Notes: generated by a model from the letters alone, not told the origin. Positions 1 to 8,520 are shown, numbered from the stretch's first letter. The stretch: DNA of 64,000 bases from Aquibacillus koreensis (GCF_025154055.1 NZ_JAOALK010000049.1:1-64000), one strand, 5' to 3'. A program made the numbers and translations.

Positions 1-644
1 AAATCTTCACTGGTATATTGTGATCCCAAGTCAGAGTGAAACACTACTCCATCATTGGGTTGTTGTGTGATATAAGCATTGTCCAAAGCCTTTAATACTA
101 ATTCTGTTGTCATCGAGCGTGAGAAAGCATAACCAATAATCTTCTTCGTGTGTAAATCCATCACAGAAGCTAAGTAACACCAACCATCTCTTAACGTGTT
201 AATGTACGTAATGTCTCCAACCCACTTTTGATTTATATTTGTGGTGTTAAAGTCTTGTTTTAATATATTGTCTCTTTCAATTACTGTTTCTTTGCTTGGT
301 GTAGGTCTAAATTTCTTAACAATGATAGAACGGATACCAGCCTTTTTCATTAGGCGCTGTACACGCTTGATACTTACGTTATAGCCTTCTTTTTTTAGAG
401 ATTCATAGATTTTATGTGCTCCATAACGCTGTTTACTTTCTGCATGAATATCCTTTATACGCTCAGTTATTTCTCTATTTTCACGATCACGATTAGACTC
501 CACATGCTTTTTCGTTTGATAGTACGTGCTTTTGGACACACCTAAAACATCACACATTTGTTTAACAGAGTGATCATCTTTATGAGCATCGATGACAGTG
601 GTTAGTTCAGCAAGTGTTACTTCTTCGCGAATATGGCCATAGCC
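1..644 (-). CDS. IS3-family transposase OrfB (DDE integrase core), partial
   Basis: This frame encodes the catalytic half of the transposase and is entered from orfA by a -1 frameshift. It is open from the slippery site at 650-644 to the window edge. Visible parts are an HTH_21-like segment with KQRYGAHKIYESLKKEGY, then the rve core: first aspartate in WVGDITYINT and second in HSDLGSQYTS. The catalytic glutamate would lie beyond position 1. There is no independent start with a good SD, so the product is probably made only as an OrfAB fusion. Inference from family: cut-and-paste or copy-out transposition through a circular intermediate. Confidence 0.88.
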
Positions 645-895
645 TTTTTTAAAATGTCATTCTCCTCCTGCAGCTTAAGCATTTGCTTTTTCATCTTAGC
701 AATTTCATCAGCTGTAACAGTGTCACCATCTTCTGTTTTAATCGGAGAGAACTTCTTAATCCATGCATAAATAGTTACTTCAGATACGCCATATTCGCTG
801 CTTAAGTCTTTAGCTGAACTTCCAGAATTATAAAGATCTACTATCATTTTTTTAAAATCTTCATTATATTTTTTGCCTGTATTTTTGTTTCCCAT
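617..895 (-). CDS. IS3-family transposase OrfA (HTH_8)
   Basis: A 92-residue DNA-binding protein. The helix-turn-helix spans about residues 18-48 (SSEYGVSEVTIYAWIKKF), followed by a leucine-zipper-like coiled coil near 68-88. Near its 3' end the coding strand carries A AAA AAG (650-644), the classic IS3-family slippery heptamer, a few codons before the stop. This is what lets ribosomes shift -1 into orfB. OrfA alone normally acts as a repressor or binding partner of the fusion. Length and layout fit the IS150/IS3 group. Confidence 0.9.
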   Translation of the reverse strand: MGNKNTGKKYNEDFKKMIVDLYNSGSSAKDLSSEYGVSEVTIYAWIKKFSPIKTEDGDTVTADEIAKMKKQMLKLQEENDILKKAMAIFAKK

Positions 896-960
896 ACGGA
901 CACAACCTTTCTTCTATATAGTGTAACAAATCTATAGAAACTTAACTAAGGTGTGTCCAT

Positions 961-1056
961 GAAACTATACTAGCATCAAATAAACAACTTACTAATGTCA
1001 AAGTTGAAGTAAATAATGAAACATTTATTCATAACTACCTCTTTATTTTTAATTAA
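961..1056 (+). pseudogene. 3' remnant of an ORF interrupted by the IS
   Basis: The plus strand is open in one frame from the IS tip through LTNVKVEVNNETF to TAA at 1054-1056. It has no start codon or SD. It may be the C-terminal tail of a gene split by the insertion; the other half would be beyond the window. The family is not recognised and the stretch is short enough to be chance. Confidence 0.25.
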
Positions 1057-1096
1057 TCCTCTCGAAGAAGTGCCCTTACTAGAAGATATTTATTAA

Positions 1097-1540
1097 TCAT
1101 TCGTCTTCACTGGAATGAACACTGATTGTCTCTTGGGCTTGTGTCGAACCATCACTTCCAATCGCCTGTACAGTAATATGATCATGAAACACTCTCTCAC
1201 CAAACTCCCATGTAAAAGACCACCCATCACTCTCATCTATGTCATAACCAATAAGGGTGCGTTCATCCCAAGTCCCTGTCCCTGTTGGGGCTATCCAAAA
1301 TAGAACAGTTTCAATATTTTTGGCTTCTACAGAAATAGTCATGGTACTCACGTCTTTTGAAACCATCCACCAACCAGCTTCTTTTTCTAAATCTGTATCA
1401 ACACTTATTATTTGAGATTCTGTATCACTAGCCGAAACGATTGCAAATTCGTCTTTAGGTGTTGTTTCTTCTACATTACTACAAGCGGAAAATAGTAGTA
1501 TAAACAATAAAAAGTGAGGTACCTTTAAGAGTCTTTGCAT
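1097..1540 (-). CDS. Small secreted lipoprotein, unknown function
   Basis: 147 residues. The start at 1540 is chosen because AAAGGGG lies 7 nt upstream; an in-frame upstream ATG at 1567 has no SD. The N-terminus is a type II signal peptide with lipobox LFSAC, the lipidated cysteine being residue 20, so the mature protein should be anchored on the outer face of the membrane. The mature part is acidic, with a tryptophan-rich middle (KEAGWWMVSKD) and a compact beta-rich look. I do not recognise a family. It sits alone, next to the IS. Confidence 0.7.
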   Translation of the reverse strand: MQRLLKVPHFLLFILLFSACSNVEETTPKDEFAIVSASDTESQIISVDTDLEKEAGWWMVSKDVSTMTISVEAKNIETVLFWIAPTGTGTWDERTLIGYDIDESDGWSFTWEFGERVFHDHITVQAIGSDGSTQAQETISVHSSEDE

Positions 1541-1567
1541 ATTGATTCCCCTTTGTTCTATGTCCAA

Positions 1568-2069
1568 TTTTTAATAATATTTCAGTGTATGTAGAAATTG
1601 CTTATCAACATTTTCAGGTAATGTCAATTATCCTATTCTTGTGTGCTTATTAAAACGATAACGTTTAAAATTTAATTATTATATCTACATAACAATCAAA
1701 GAAACAAGTGCCCAAGGTGCAATGCATTAATGATACTAATTTAATCTATCGTTTTTCAGCAATAAAAATGCTTACATTCAATTTTAACATAAAATCCCAA
1801 AAAAACCTCTTTAAAAAGAAGCGTTTTGAATATATACTTCTAACGATAAATCATTAACACCACACCTTTTAGTAAATTTAAAATATAAGATGGTTTAACT
1901 TCATCACAACTCTATTGAAACATCGATTCGCTCACTAAACTTCTCTATTATATTAAACGACTCACAACCATAAGAGGTCCCAAATTTTTAATGATCATAA
2001 TAAAAGTTCACAATAGTTACATGTTTTAAAAAATAACCTATCCTCAATAAAGTTATTTGATTCAAAAGT
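1568..2069. other. Intergenic, about 500 nt, no gene seen
   Basis: AT-rich in both directions with stops in all frames at short intervals. I see no RNA gene, repeat or convincing promoter. It separates the lipoprotein from the terminator of the sigma-factor operon. Confidence 0.5.
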
Positions 2070-2097
2070 AAAAGGATCGTCAAATGACGATCCTTTT
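2070..2097 (-). terminator. Rho-independent terminator of the sigma/anti-sigma operon
   Basis: Perfect inverted repeat AAAAGGATCGTCA / TGACGATCCTTTT with a tiny loop, 40 nt past the stop of the anti-sigma-like gene. The stem's A/T ends provide the U-rich run on either strand. Confidence 0.85.
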
Positions 2098-2136
2098 ATT
2101 CTAATAGGGTGAAGCCTATGAATCACTAATCTTTTC

Positions 2137-3516
2137 TCATCTCTTAGGAATAATATATATCCAACGGTCATTTATTTTCGTTACATAGAGACTTGCTTCG
2201 TAACTTCCACCTGAAAGGTATTCTTGCCACACAGTGTACATATAATAGTCATCTCTTATTTTTTCCTCGTTTAATATTTCATAATCAACGATTCGATCTC
2301 CCTCTGTAACAAAGTCCGATAGAATTTCTATTCTTTTCTCTTGTGAATTAACAATTTCGTCAATACTTCTTTTCACAAAATCTTCAATTTTACGATCTAT
2401 AAGGGAGTTTAATGCTTTTGTAATTGCGTCTTTAGGTGTTGACTCAAATATCATTGATTCTCTAAATTCATCATATTCATCCAGAGGCTTTTCGAAAATT
2501 CTCAATACCCAAGATCCTTTGTGCTTAACTGAAAATAACGGGTATTGTGACATACTTCCGGCACTAGATTCGAGGACAACCGTATATTTGTACATATTGT
2601 CATCAACTTTTTCTTCATTTATAATTTCATAGTTAATTATCGTAGCACTATATTTTTTGTGGGTTTCTATTGCTTCTTCTTTTGTTTCAAAGCGATCATC
2701 AATGATAACATTTATATATTTCTCATAATCACGATTAATTCGCGCTAATAAAGCAGTATCTATAGCGTCTTTTGGTGATGTAATATCATTTTCAGAAAGA
2801 GAGAGTGTTTCTGTGCTTGCTATCATGGTAGGTACTATACCTGTTTTTTCCTGTTCCGATACATCTCCCTCGATCAATGTAATGTCTTCTTCCTCCATAA
2901 AGATAGGGTGAAAAAGATATGTGTTCATTATATCTTCATCCAGATTTTTAAATTGACCTTGCTTTACAACCCAGTAGGTATAATCACTTCCACTCGGAGT
3001 AGTAAATCCTGAATATCCAGAAATTGTATTATGCAGCGATATGGTTGGAGTCAGTTTTACTATTGAAAATAAGTTATCATCGTAATAAAGACCATATGCA
3101 CTGTATTGATGATTATCATTTCTTACAATTAATACATCATCACCATCTTTTGTTTGTACATATTCGATATCTGATCTTGGATTAGATTTTATGAAATGTT
3201 GGATCGCTTCCTCTTTTTCTGGAAAAGTTTCTGCACCTTTGCCCCTTGCCTCCTGCCAATATTGTTCATTAAATTGGACATCGGATTCGTTTGAGAAAAA
3301 ACGATTAAAATAGTCACCTTGTAATGAAATTATTAATAATACGATTATTGCTGCTGAAACAATATGAGCAGCAATATAAAGAATAGAATGGTTTTTATTT
3401 TTATTGTGTTTTATACTATTCATATATTTTCTTTTTAGATCGGAATCAAAAGGGTTATCCTTGAAAGTATTATGGTCTAACTTTCTTTTTAAGTTTGACA
3501 AATCCTTATTACTCAC
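2137..3516 (-). CDS. Single-pass membrane protein, probable anti-sigma factor
   Basis: About 459 residues. GTG at 3516 is preferred over GTG at 3525 because AAAGGGTGG lies just upstream of it; it overlaps the stop of the sigma gene (GTGAGTAA), indicating translational coupling. The cytosolic part is about 45 basic residues, then one membrane helix (IAAHIVSAAIIVLLIISL), then a long extracellular region. The C-terminal half contains two similar modules (TSPKDAIDTALLARIN and STPKDAITKALNSLID, each followed by YEI-NEEK), so it is an internal duplication. Position and topology fit an anti-sigma factor that holds the adjacent ECF sigma factor, but no known zinc anti-sigma motif is visible. The large ectodomain may sense an envelope signal. 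Confidence 0.7.
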   Translation of the reverse strand: MSNKDLSNLKRKLDHNTFKDNPFDSDLKRKYMNSIKHNKNKNHSILYIAAHIVSAAIIVLLIISLQGDYFNRFFSNESDVQFNEQYWQEARGKGAETFPEKEEAIQHFIKSNPRSDIEYVQTKDGDDVLIVRNDNHQYSAYGLYYDDNLFSIVKLTPTISLHNTISGYSGFTTPSGSDYTYWVVKQGQFKNLDEDIMNTYLFHPIFMEEEDITLIEGDVSEQEKTGIVPTMIASTETLSLSENDITSPKDAIDTALLARINRDYEKYINVIIDDRFETKEEAIETHKKYSATIINYEIINEEKVDDNMYKYTVVLESSAGSMSQYPLFSVKHKGSWVLRIFEKPLDEYDEFRESMIFESTPKDAITKALNSLIDRKIEDFVKRSIDEIVNSQEKRIEILSDFVTEGDRIVDYEILNEEKIRDDYYMYTVWQEYLSGGSYEASLYVTKINDRWIYIIPKR

Positions 3517-4084
3517 TACTTCCACCCTTTCTGTTGTGTTGATTTTTTAATAAATCCCTACCTCTTACTAGTCTAGTTCTTACTGTTGATTGACTAACTT
3601 GTAAAAGTTCAGCAATTTCTGGTGTCGGTAGTTCCTTATAATAATAAAGAAAGATAATTTCACGATATTTTATGGGTAAGTCTAGTACCAGTTCTTCAAT
3701 ACTATTTGCCTCTTCTTTATTTATTAATTCGTCTTCAACTTCAACAGGAACTTGAGAACTTTTGAAGAGTTTTTCTATCAAATTAGTAAATAGACGCTTT
3801 CTACTTGCTTCTTTTCTTAAGTAGTCTTTACACGTATTTGCACTAATGCTATATAGCCAGGTTTTTGATTGTTGTAGATCCTTCAGATTATGCATTTTTT
3901 TGTAAGCTTTAATCAATGTATCTTGTACGAGGTCTTCTGCAGTTCCCCAATCTTTTACATAGGTATAGCAAAAATTAATTAATGATTTAGCATGATCATC
4001 TATGAGTTGTTCGATAAAGACTTCTTTATTTTGATATAAATCACTCGCTATATCATGATTTATTTTTGTTTCGTCACTTATCAA
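3509..4084 (-). CDS. ECF-type sigma-70 family RNA polymerase sigma factor
   Basis: 191 residues. Region 2 is visible as INFCYTYVKDWGTAEDLVQD with the aromatic, DNA-melting segment TWLYSISANTC; region 4 is LPIKYREIIFLYYY followed by the helix-turn-helix TPEIAELLQVSQSTVRTRL. There is no region 1 or 3, as in group IV sigma factors. The start is TTG, with GTGGGG 8 nt upstream. It is the first gene of a two-gene operon with the membrane protein downstream, the usual sigma/anti-sigma order. The family resembles Bacillus SigX/SigW-type sigma factors, but the regulon cannot be inferred. Confidence 0.92.
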   Translation of the reverse strand: MISDETKINHDIASDLYQNKEVFIEQLIDDHAKSLINFCYTYVKDWGTAEDLVQDTLIKAYKKMHNLKDLQQSKTWLYSISANTCKDYLRKEASRKRLFTNLIEKLFKSSQVPVEVEDELINKEEANSIEELVLDLPIKYREIIFLYYYKELPTPEIAELLQVSQSTVRTRLVRGRDLLKNQHNRKGGSSE

Positions 4085-4223
4085 GATTTATACCCCACGC
4101 TTCCTTTAATTTTGATATCAATAATAAGACGAATCCCTTATCAATAACGTCCCAGATTTTTCAAGTCTTTTCACAAAAAATAGGTCGCCACGAATGACGA
4201 CATAATATTCACTATATATCCTT

Positions 4224-4400
4224 TTAACAATTAGTTCCCCCATACTTATCCGCATCAAAATGCAAAGATTGGTTATATGGTGCATCACCATCGCCACCAC
4301 CGTGACCAAAGTTTCCATTTTCACCTTCTTCATTAAATACTTCAAAAACGTTAAAAAGGTAATTAGCAATAATGCCAGAATAAACATTACGAGTAATTTT
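4224..4400 (-). pseudogene. Decayed gene for a small secreted glycine-rich peptide
   Basis: One minus frame starting at 4387 (MFILALLLITFLTFL) reads as a signal-peptide core, preceded by in-frame KLLV codons but with a TAA where the start should be. The neighbouring frame then reads FEVFNEEGENGNFGHGGGD and ends in FDADKYGGTNC with TAA at 4224-4226. Joining them needs one frameshift near 4330-4350. The parts look like signal peptide plus mature peptide of a small secreted protein that has lost its start and its frame. The family is not recognised. Confidence 0.4.
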
Positions 4401-4435
4401 TAAAATCTTATTTCGAATATTGGCTTATTCGTAGG

Positions 4436-4640
4436 ATCTCAAAGAAAGTTCGGAATGCCGGATTTATTGTGCAAAAGGGCTCTGACCCGTTCCGTTAGAA
4501 TTACCGGCTTCCACCACTTGGATAGGTGTGACGAAGGAATGAGAGGGCATTGACCCGTTGAGACATGGAAGCGAAAACCTCCAAGTTAAACCCCCAATAG
4601 TTTTAAGCCAAAGCTCCTTTAGTTTAGTATTAATTTCTTT
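4436..4640. other. GC-rich segment with repeated GGGCNNTGACCCGTT motif
   Basis: About 200 nt clearly richer in G+C than both flanks and with no good ORF. The motif GGGCTCTGACCCGTT (4477-4491) recurs as GGGCATTGACCCGTT (4545-4559), 68 nt apart, and each copy holds a small GGGC/GCCC-like or GGG/CCC dyad. This is more like a structured RNA or mobile-element end than coding DNA. No known riboswitch, T-box or SRP signature was found. Confidence 0.35.
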
Positions 4641-4749
4641 TTTGTTTACAAAGAAAAGTGTATCCCTTGTTGCAGGAATTAGAAGTTTAACAAGGAGAAG
4701 AGGAATATTATTTAATTAATTGTTCTATGTACGGTTCTATATAACTTTG

Positions 4750-5160
4750 TTATTCTTCTGTTAAAGCATCTGGTAATTCATTAAGATTAAAATATTGGAG
4801 ATCAAAAGATTCTTTTTTATCTATTTCAATATTTCCATTTATATCCTTTGAGACATACACCGCTGTTACAGAATAAAGTTCATCTCCGTTAGATACCTTA
4901 ACATAGTAATCTTGACCTGAAAAGATGCCTAAAAGTTTTAATTCTCCTATATTAAGTCCTGTTTCTTCTTTCACTTCTCTTCTTGCAGTATCCTATAAGC
5001 TTTCACCTTATTTCATAAGACCACCAGGCAATCCCCATCCACCATCAGTTCTATGTTGTAATAACAACTCATTAATCTCATTTAGTAATAAGACCACCGA
5101 ACCTGTTAATATTAAAGGTCTATTACCAACTAAATTTCTTAAATCCTTAACATAATCCAT
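4750..5160 (-). pseudogene. NUDIX hydrolase with two in-frame stops
   Basis: The frame from ATG 5160 reads as a complete NUDIX protein of about 136 codons, but two nonsense codons fall inside the NUDIX box: TAA (5010-5008) and TAG (4995-4993). Around them the box reads GGLMK-stop-GESL-stop-DTARREVKEETG, so both stops replace residues of the GX5EX7REUXEEXGU motif. The C-terminal half (from KEETGLNIGELKLLG) remains open and could be mistaken for a short gene. The ancestral substrate is unknown. This is a clear loss of function unless both stops are suppressed. Confidence 0.85.
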
Positions 5161-5275
5161 ATTTTCTGGAAAACCCCTTATCATTTGTTATTTGTTCTTC
5201 TACATTACTGCTCTTTAACACAAGAAGGGCTGTATCACTTGTTTCAGATAAGCTCCCTTTAATGGAATAAGCAAT

Positions 5276-5644
5276 TTACTCATGGACAAATAACTTTTCA
5301 GCAATTTCTTTATCATCATCTGTGTCTTTAACCCAAACTTTTACGTCATCATTTATACTTAATTCATCAAACTTCTCTTTACTTCCTTCTATACTGGTAT
5401 TTTTATTAATATATATCTCATAAACTGGATAAGAAGCCTCGTCGATAGCATGTGGGGCAATAACGATAATACTTTCCTTTATGTCCACAATAAACATATT
5501 ACGATAGTCTGGATTTGCTTCTTTTTCCGTTTTTTCTTTTACCATTTTAGTTGGGTTAGAATCAGTCTCAGCATTATCTACTTCCTGACTACTACAACCG
5601 AATAAAGATATAAGAGAAAGCATTAAAATTAAAAAAATCTTCAT
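5276..5644 (-). CDS. DUF3221-like lipoprotein (YobA type)
   Basis: 122 residues with a strong SD (AGGAGGGTGG) before ATG 5644. Signal peptide with lipobox LFGC (cysteine 17). After an acidic, disordered linker comes a compact beta-strand domain (FIVDIKESIIVIAPHA ... VYEIYINKNTSI ... INDDVKVWV) that has the OB-fold look of DUF3221 proteins such as Bacillus YobA. Function unknown; surface-anchored by family. The next 100 nt downstream keep an open frame without a start, possibly debris of another gene. Confidence 0.75.
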   Translation of the reverse strand: MKIFLILMLSLISLFGCSSQEVDNAETDSNPTKMVKEKTEKEANPDYRNMFIVDIKESIIVIAPHAIDEASYPVYEIYINKNTSIEGSKEKFDELSINDDVKVWVKDTDDDKEIAEKLFVHE

Positions 5645-5715
5645 TTATCCACCCTCCTCTTATTACACAAACCTGGCATGTTAGTGCATCAAGCACTACT
5701 TCGTTAATGGCATAA

Positions 5716-5868
5716 TTATGTATTTAGATTTTTCGTGAGTATCGATAATGAAAAGCAAACAGTGGTTTCATCATCCTTAATACCATCATACACATTCTTC
5801 CATAAAAAATGGAAGTCCTTAACTGGTAAATAGTGTTTCATTTTATCAAGCAAAAATTGAAGTAGCAT
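5716..5868 (-). pseudogene. Short ORF remnant, unknown
   Basis: 50 codons from ATG 5868 to TAA 5716, with ordinary-looking composition (YLPVKDFHFLWKNVYDG). It has no convincing SD, and the frame continues upstream a few codons to a stop. It lies in a 470-nt interval otherwise without genes. It could be a transposase or regulator fragment; I do not recognise it. Confidence 0.2.
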
Positions 5869-6115
5869 CTTTTTCAAGCGGTCACACCGTTCATATCAGC
5901 TATTGTTATTGTGCTGTTTTTGGTTGCTAATTCAAGTGTTTAGTATACAGTAATAATTGATATAGAAGGAAAAACAACAGACCAAATCACATTGATATGC
6001 AGTTTTGTCTCAAAATAGTCGTATATTACGGATGTTTCTCCACAACTTAATATAATTGGCCTGATTTAAGGGCTAATTTCAATATTAATCTTAATAGAAC
6101 AATTAATGAAAATTG

Positions 6116-6841
6116 CTATAAACTAAAATTCTCCAAACTCTGATCAACAATATCCTGGTTTATACCAATATATCTAAGCGTAATATCCGGAGATGTATGA
6201 TTAAATATATCTTGCAATAATGCTACATTCTTGTTAATGGTATAATGCCAAAAACCAAACGTTTTCCTCAAACTGTGTGTGCCAAACTCTGTTATACCAA
6301 TATTATTCGCTGCTTTATTGAGGATTTTATATGCTTGCACCCTCTGCAAGGGTAAGTCTGTTTTGTGCGATGGGAAAAGGTAATCTTCGTCATCTTTCCC
6401 TTCAATATAATCAGCAATGATCTTTCTCAGTTCTGCATTAATTAAAAATCGTTTACTCTTTCTTGTTTTCGTTTCTTTTAGGATGATATGAGTTTTATTC
6501 CGAACATCACTCACCTTCAGTGGCAGCAAGTCGCTAATTCGTAACCCTGTGTTAATCCCCATGACAAATAAAAAGTAATTTCGGTATGAGGTCTGCTTTA
6601 ATTCTTCTTTCATCGCGTGAATTTGATAACGATCTCGTATTGGTTGAACTGTTTGCATTCCTTTACTGATGATTGCGTGATAATCAGATCTTATCATTTC
6701 TTTTCTTTTTACATCTCTAACTTTCGAACGGTTTAATTCTTCCATTCTACGTTTAAGTTCATATTCACCATATTTATCTAACAGATACATATATTGCCCT
6801 TCTGTTAACCACACATGATCTGAAAACTGTAACTTTTCCAA
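6116..6841 (-). CDS. Tyrosine recombinase / phage-type integrase
   Basis: 241 residues, TTG start with GGAGTGAACAGAA upstream. The catalytic domain has all the expected residues: Arg101 (NTGLRISDLLPL), a beta-hairpin lysine in ETKTRKSKRF, His189 and Arg192 (HSLRKTFGFWHY), His215 (FNHTSPDITLRY) and the nucleophile Tyr224. The core-binding domain is short, so this is a small XerC/D-like or Tn-associated recombinase rather than a full phage integrase. It stands alone beside several broken genes, so it is likely the survivor of a lost element. No attachment-site repeat was found. Confidence 0.88.
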   Translation of the reverse strand: MEKLQFSDHVWLTEGQYMYLLDKYGEYELKRRMEELNRSKVRDVKRKEMIRSDYHAIISKGMQTVQPIRDRYQIHAMKEELKQTSYRNYFLFVMGINTGLRISDLLPLKVSDVRNKTHIILKETKTRKSKRFLINAELRKIIADYIEGKDDEDYLFPSHKTDLPLQRVQAYKILNKAANNIGITEFGTHSLRKTFGFWHYTINKNVALLQDIFNHTSPDITLRYIGINQDIVDQSLENFSL

Positions 6842-7288
6842 TTCTGTTCACTCCTACTCCTATAGAACAAATTTAGACTTGTCCTATGATTCTATCTCTC
6901 GTTCGATTTTCTGTTCCAGTTTATCTAGAAACAATTCCAATATATGTCATGCAGAGAAACGCTCTCAGACGAAATTAAATACTTTTCCCCTAATGGTTAT
7001 CAATCTAAATTCACCAGAGACGATTTGTATTTCTAAGGCTAAATAGTACACTTTTTACATATTTTTCATGAACGTACACAATCGATATGTATCATCCCTT
7101 TATTTTACAACAAACTATGGTTACTGGATACCTTAATATGACGTGTTTTCATATTTTTTCATAATGAAACATAATACATATTTTGTTTCTTTCAAAAAAA
7201 TGGGTTTTAATTTGCGGATTTTGATTCGAGACTTTTGAGTATGTTAAAAACATAAGAGTTGATAGACGACATATTTTTGTAATAAAAA
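6842..7288. other. Intergenic, about 450 nt, no gene seen
   Basis: AT-rich, no ORF with an SD on either strand. It holds the promoter region of the recombinase at its left end and the rhodanese terminator at its right end. No repeat that could be an att site was recognised. Confidence 0.5.
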
Positions 7289-7327
7289 AAACACATGAAG
7301 TAATTTCCAGTAATCCTTCATGTGTTT
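7289..7327 (-). terminator. Terminator of the rhodanese gene
   Basis: Stem AAACACATGAAG / CTTCATGTGTTT with a 15-nt loop, followed on the minus strand by a run of U residues (complement of the A-run at 7284-7290). Confidence 0.85.
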
Positions 7328-7357
7328 CTTCTGTATAGTTTTTTTAAAAGACGAAAT

Positions 7358-7747
7358 CTAGTTTACAAGCTTACCTTCCCAATCCATGACTCCACCATCA
7401 ACACTTACTATTTTTTCGTAGCCTAATTCATTTAGGATTTTTGCAGCTTCCATACTTCGTTTACCACTCCTACAAATAAGAACAAGCTCTTTTTCTGTCG
7501 GTAATGCAGCATGGTCATCTTTTAATGCGCTTAGAGGAAAATTAATCATAGCCTCTATGTGACCTGATTCGTATTCGTCCGGTTCACGTACATCAACAAA
7601 TACCACATCGTTAGAACCTTCACTTTCTTGCATTTTATCAGCTAATTCTGTTGTAGAAATCGTTTTGATACCTTGATTATCATATAGCATGTACCCTACA
7701 AATAAAACTATTACTATAAGTACCAATATAGATATTATATTTTTCAA
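7358..7747 (-). CDS. Membrane-anchored rhodanese-like sulfurtransferase
   Basis: 129 residues. An N-terminal membrane helix (about 4-22) is followed by a single rhodanese domain: VVFVDVREPDEYESGHI, then the active-site loop CRSGKRS with the persulfide-carrying Cys92, and the C-terminal VDGGVMDWEG. The loop length (Cys plus five) fits a sulfurtransferase rather than a Cdc25-type phosphatase. The helix lacks a cleavage site, so the domain is probably tethered, most likely outside the cell. It is a single-gene unit with its own terminator; donor and acceptor cannot be inferred. Confidence 0.85.
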   Translation of the reverse strand: MKNIISILVLIVIVLFVGYMLYDNQGIKTISTTELADKMQESEGSNDVVFVDVREPDEYESGHIEAMINFPLSALKDDHAALPTEKELVLICRSGKRSMEAAKILNELGYEKIVSVDGGVMDWEGKLVN

Positions 7748-7860
7748 GTTTCGTCCCTACTCTCTTATATTGGACATCAGGCTTGAGAAATCACTAACAG
7801 TGAAATGAGAAAGCCTGAGTATCCTACAACTATTTATTTCAATCTTTTTTAGGCAGTTTC

Positions 7861-8451
7861 CTAGTCCTCCCAATAAAAAATAGCATCCATTACTAAATAA
7901 GCTCTAGGATCACGAAAAATTGTTGGGATTTTTGTTTGAAAATTCAAAGATTGATTCAACTTTTCCGTTTCTAATAATTCAATATCAAATTCTATTAGTG
8001 CCAGTTTCAATTGCTCGGCAATTCTATGGTACTTTTCGTCCAAGTCTAATAGTCTGTAACGACCAAGTAAAGAACCGTATGCCCCACCAACTACTTCGTT
8101 TGATTCGATATGAATAGTTTCATACCTCTCATCTTCCCCCATCATTGCTACAGGGGCTAGACGACATACATCTAGTATAATACCAGTTTTCTTTATCTCT
8201 CTATGGCCATATTTTTCTTCAACAACTATTAGATCTTCTTTTCGATAACAAAAGAATTCAACATAGGAGGCGTATCCACTGCCAAAGTGATCCCACTCAG
8301 CCTCACATATTAAATTCGGGATACGATTTATACGATGATATAACCGTCGGATGTGTGCTTCAATTTCTCGCTCATCATTTGTATCATAAGGGAACCGACC
8401 TCCTATGATTTTACCTTCAATTAATTGTTGTAATTGAACATTTGAAAACAC
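7861..8451 (-). CDS. Conserved-looking soluble protein, unknown function
   Basis: 196 residues, acidic, no signal peptide or membrane segment. Composition and length are gene-like. Visible stretches are CEAEWDHFGSGYASYVEFFCY, several tyrosine/glutamate-rich strands, and LDVCRLAPVAMMGEDERYE. I recognise no domain. It is separated by 69 nt from the helicase gene upstream on the same strand, so the two may be co-transcribed. An immunity-like or small adaptor role is only a guess. Confidence 0.7.
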   Translation of the reverse strand: MFSNVQLQQLIEGKIIGGRFPYDTNDEREIEAHIRRLYHRINRIPNLICEAEWDHFGSGYASYVEFFCYRKEDLIVVEEKYGHREIKKTGIILDVCRLAPVAMMGEDERYETIHIESNEVVGGAYGSLLGRYRLLDLDEKYHRIAEQLKLALIEFDIELLETEKLNQSLNFQTKIPTIFRDPRAYLVMDAIFYWED

Positions 8452-8520
8452 GTATAAACCCTCTCCCTTTTCTTCACTAGCTCCTTTTATTATAGTCTAA
8501 TCTTGCTATTCGTAGTAAGT

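Larger units (their letters stand above)
1..959 (-). mobile_element. IS3-family (IS150-like) insertion sequence, left end
   Basis: Two overlapping minus-strand frames, orfA and orfB, are arranged as in the IS3 family. The upstream tip carries TGGACACACC reading inward from position 959, as expected for a terminal inverted repeat. The other end lies beyond position 1, so length, second repeat and target duplication cannot be read. An open plus-strand frame resumes directly after the tip (961-1056), which suggests insertion into a gene. Confidence 0.85.

Noticed and set aside
4925-5155. 76-codon plus-strand ORF
   Set aside because: Antisense of the NUDIX pseudogene, which explains the DNA better.
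5160-5275. Open minus-strand frame (SIKGSLSETSDTALLVLKSS) between lipoprotein and NUDIX pseudogene
   Set aside because: No start or SD; may be debris of a lost gene but cannot be assigned.
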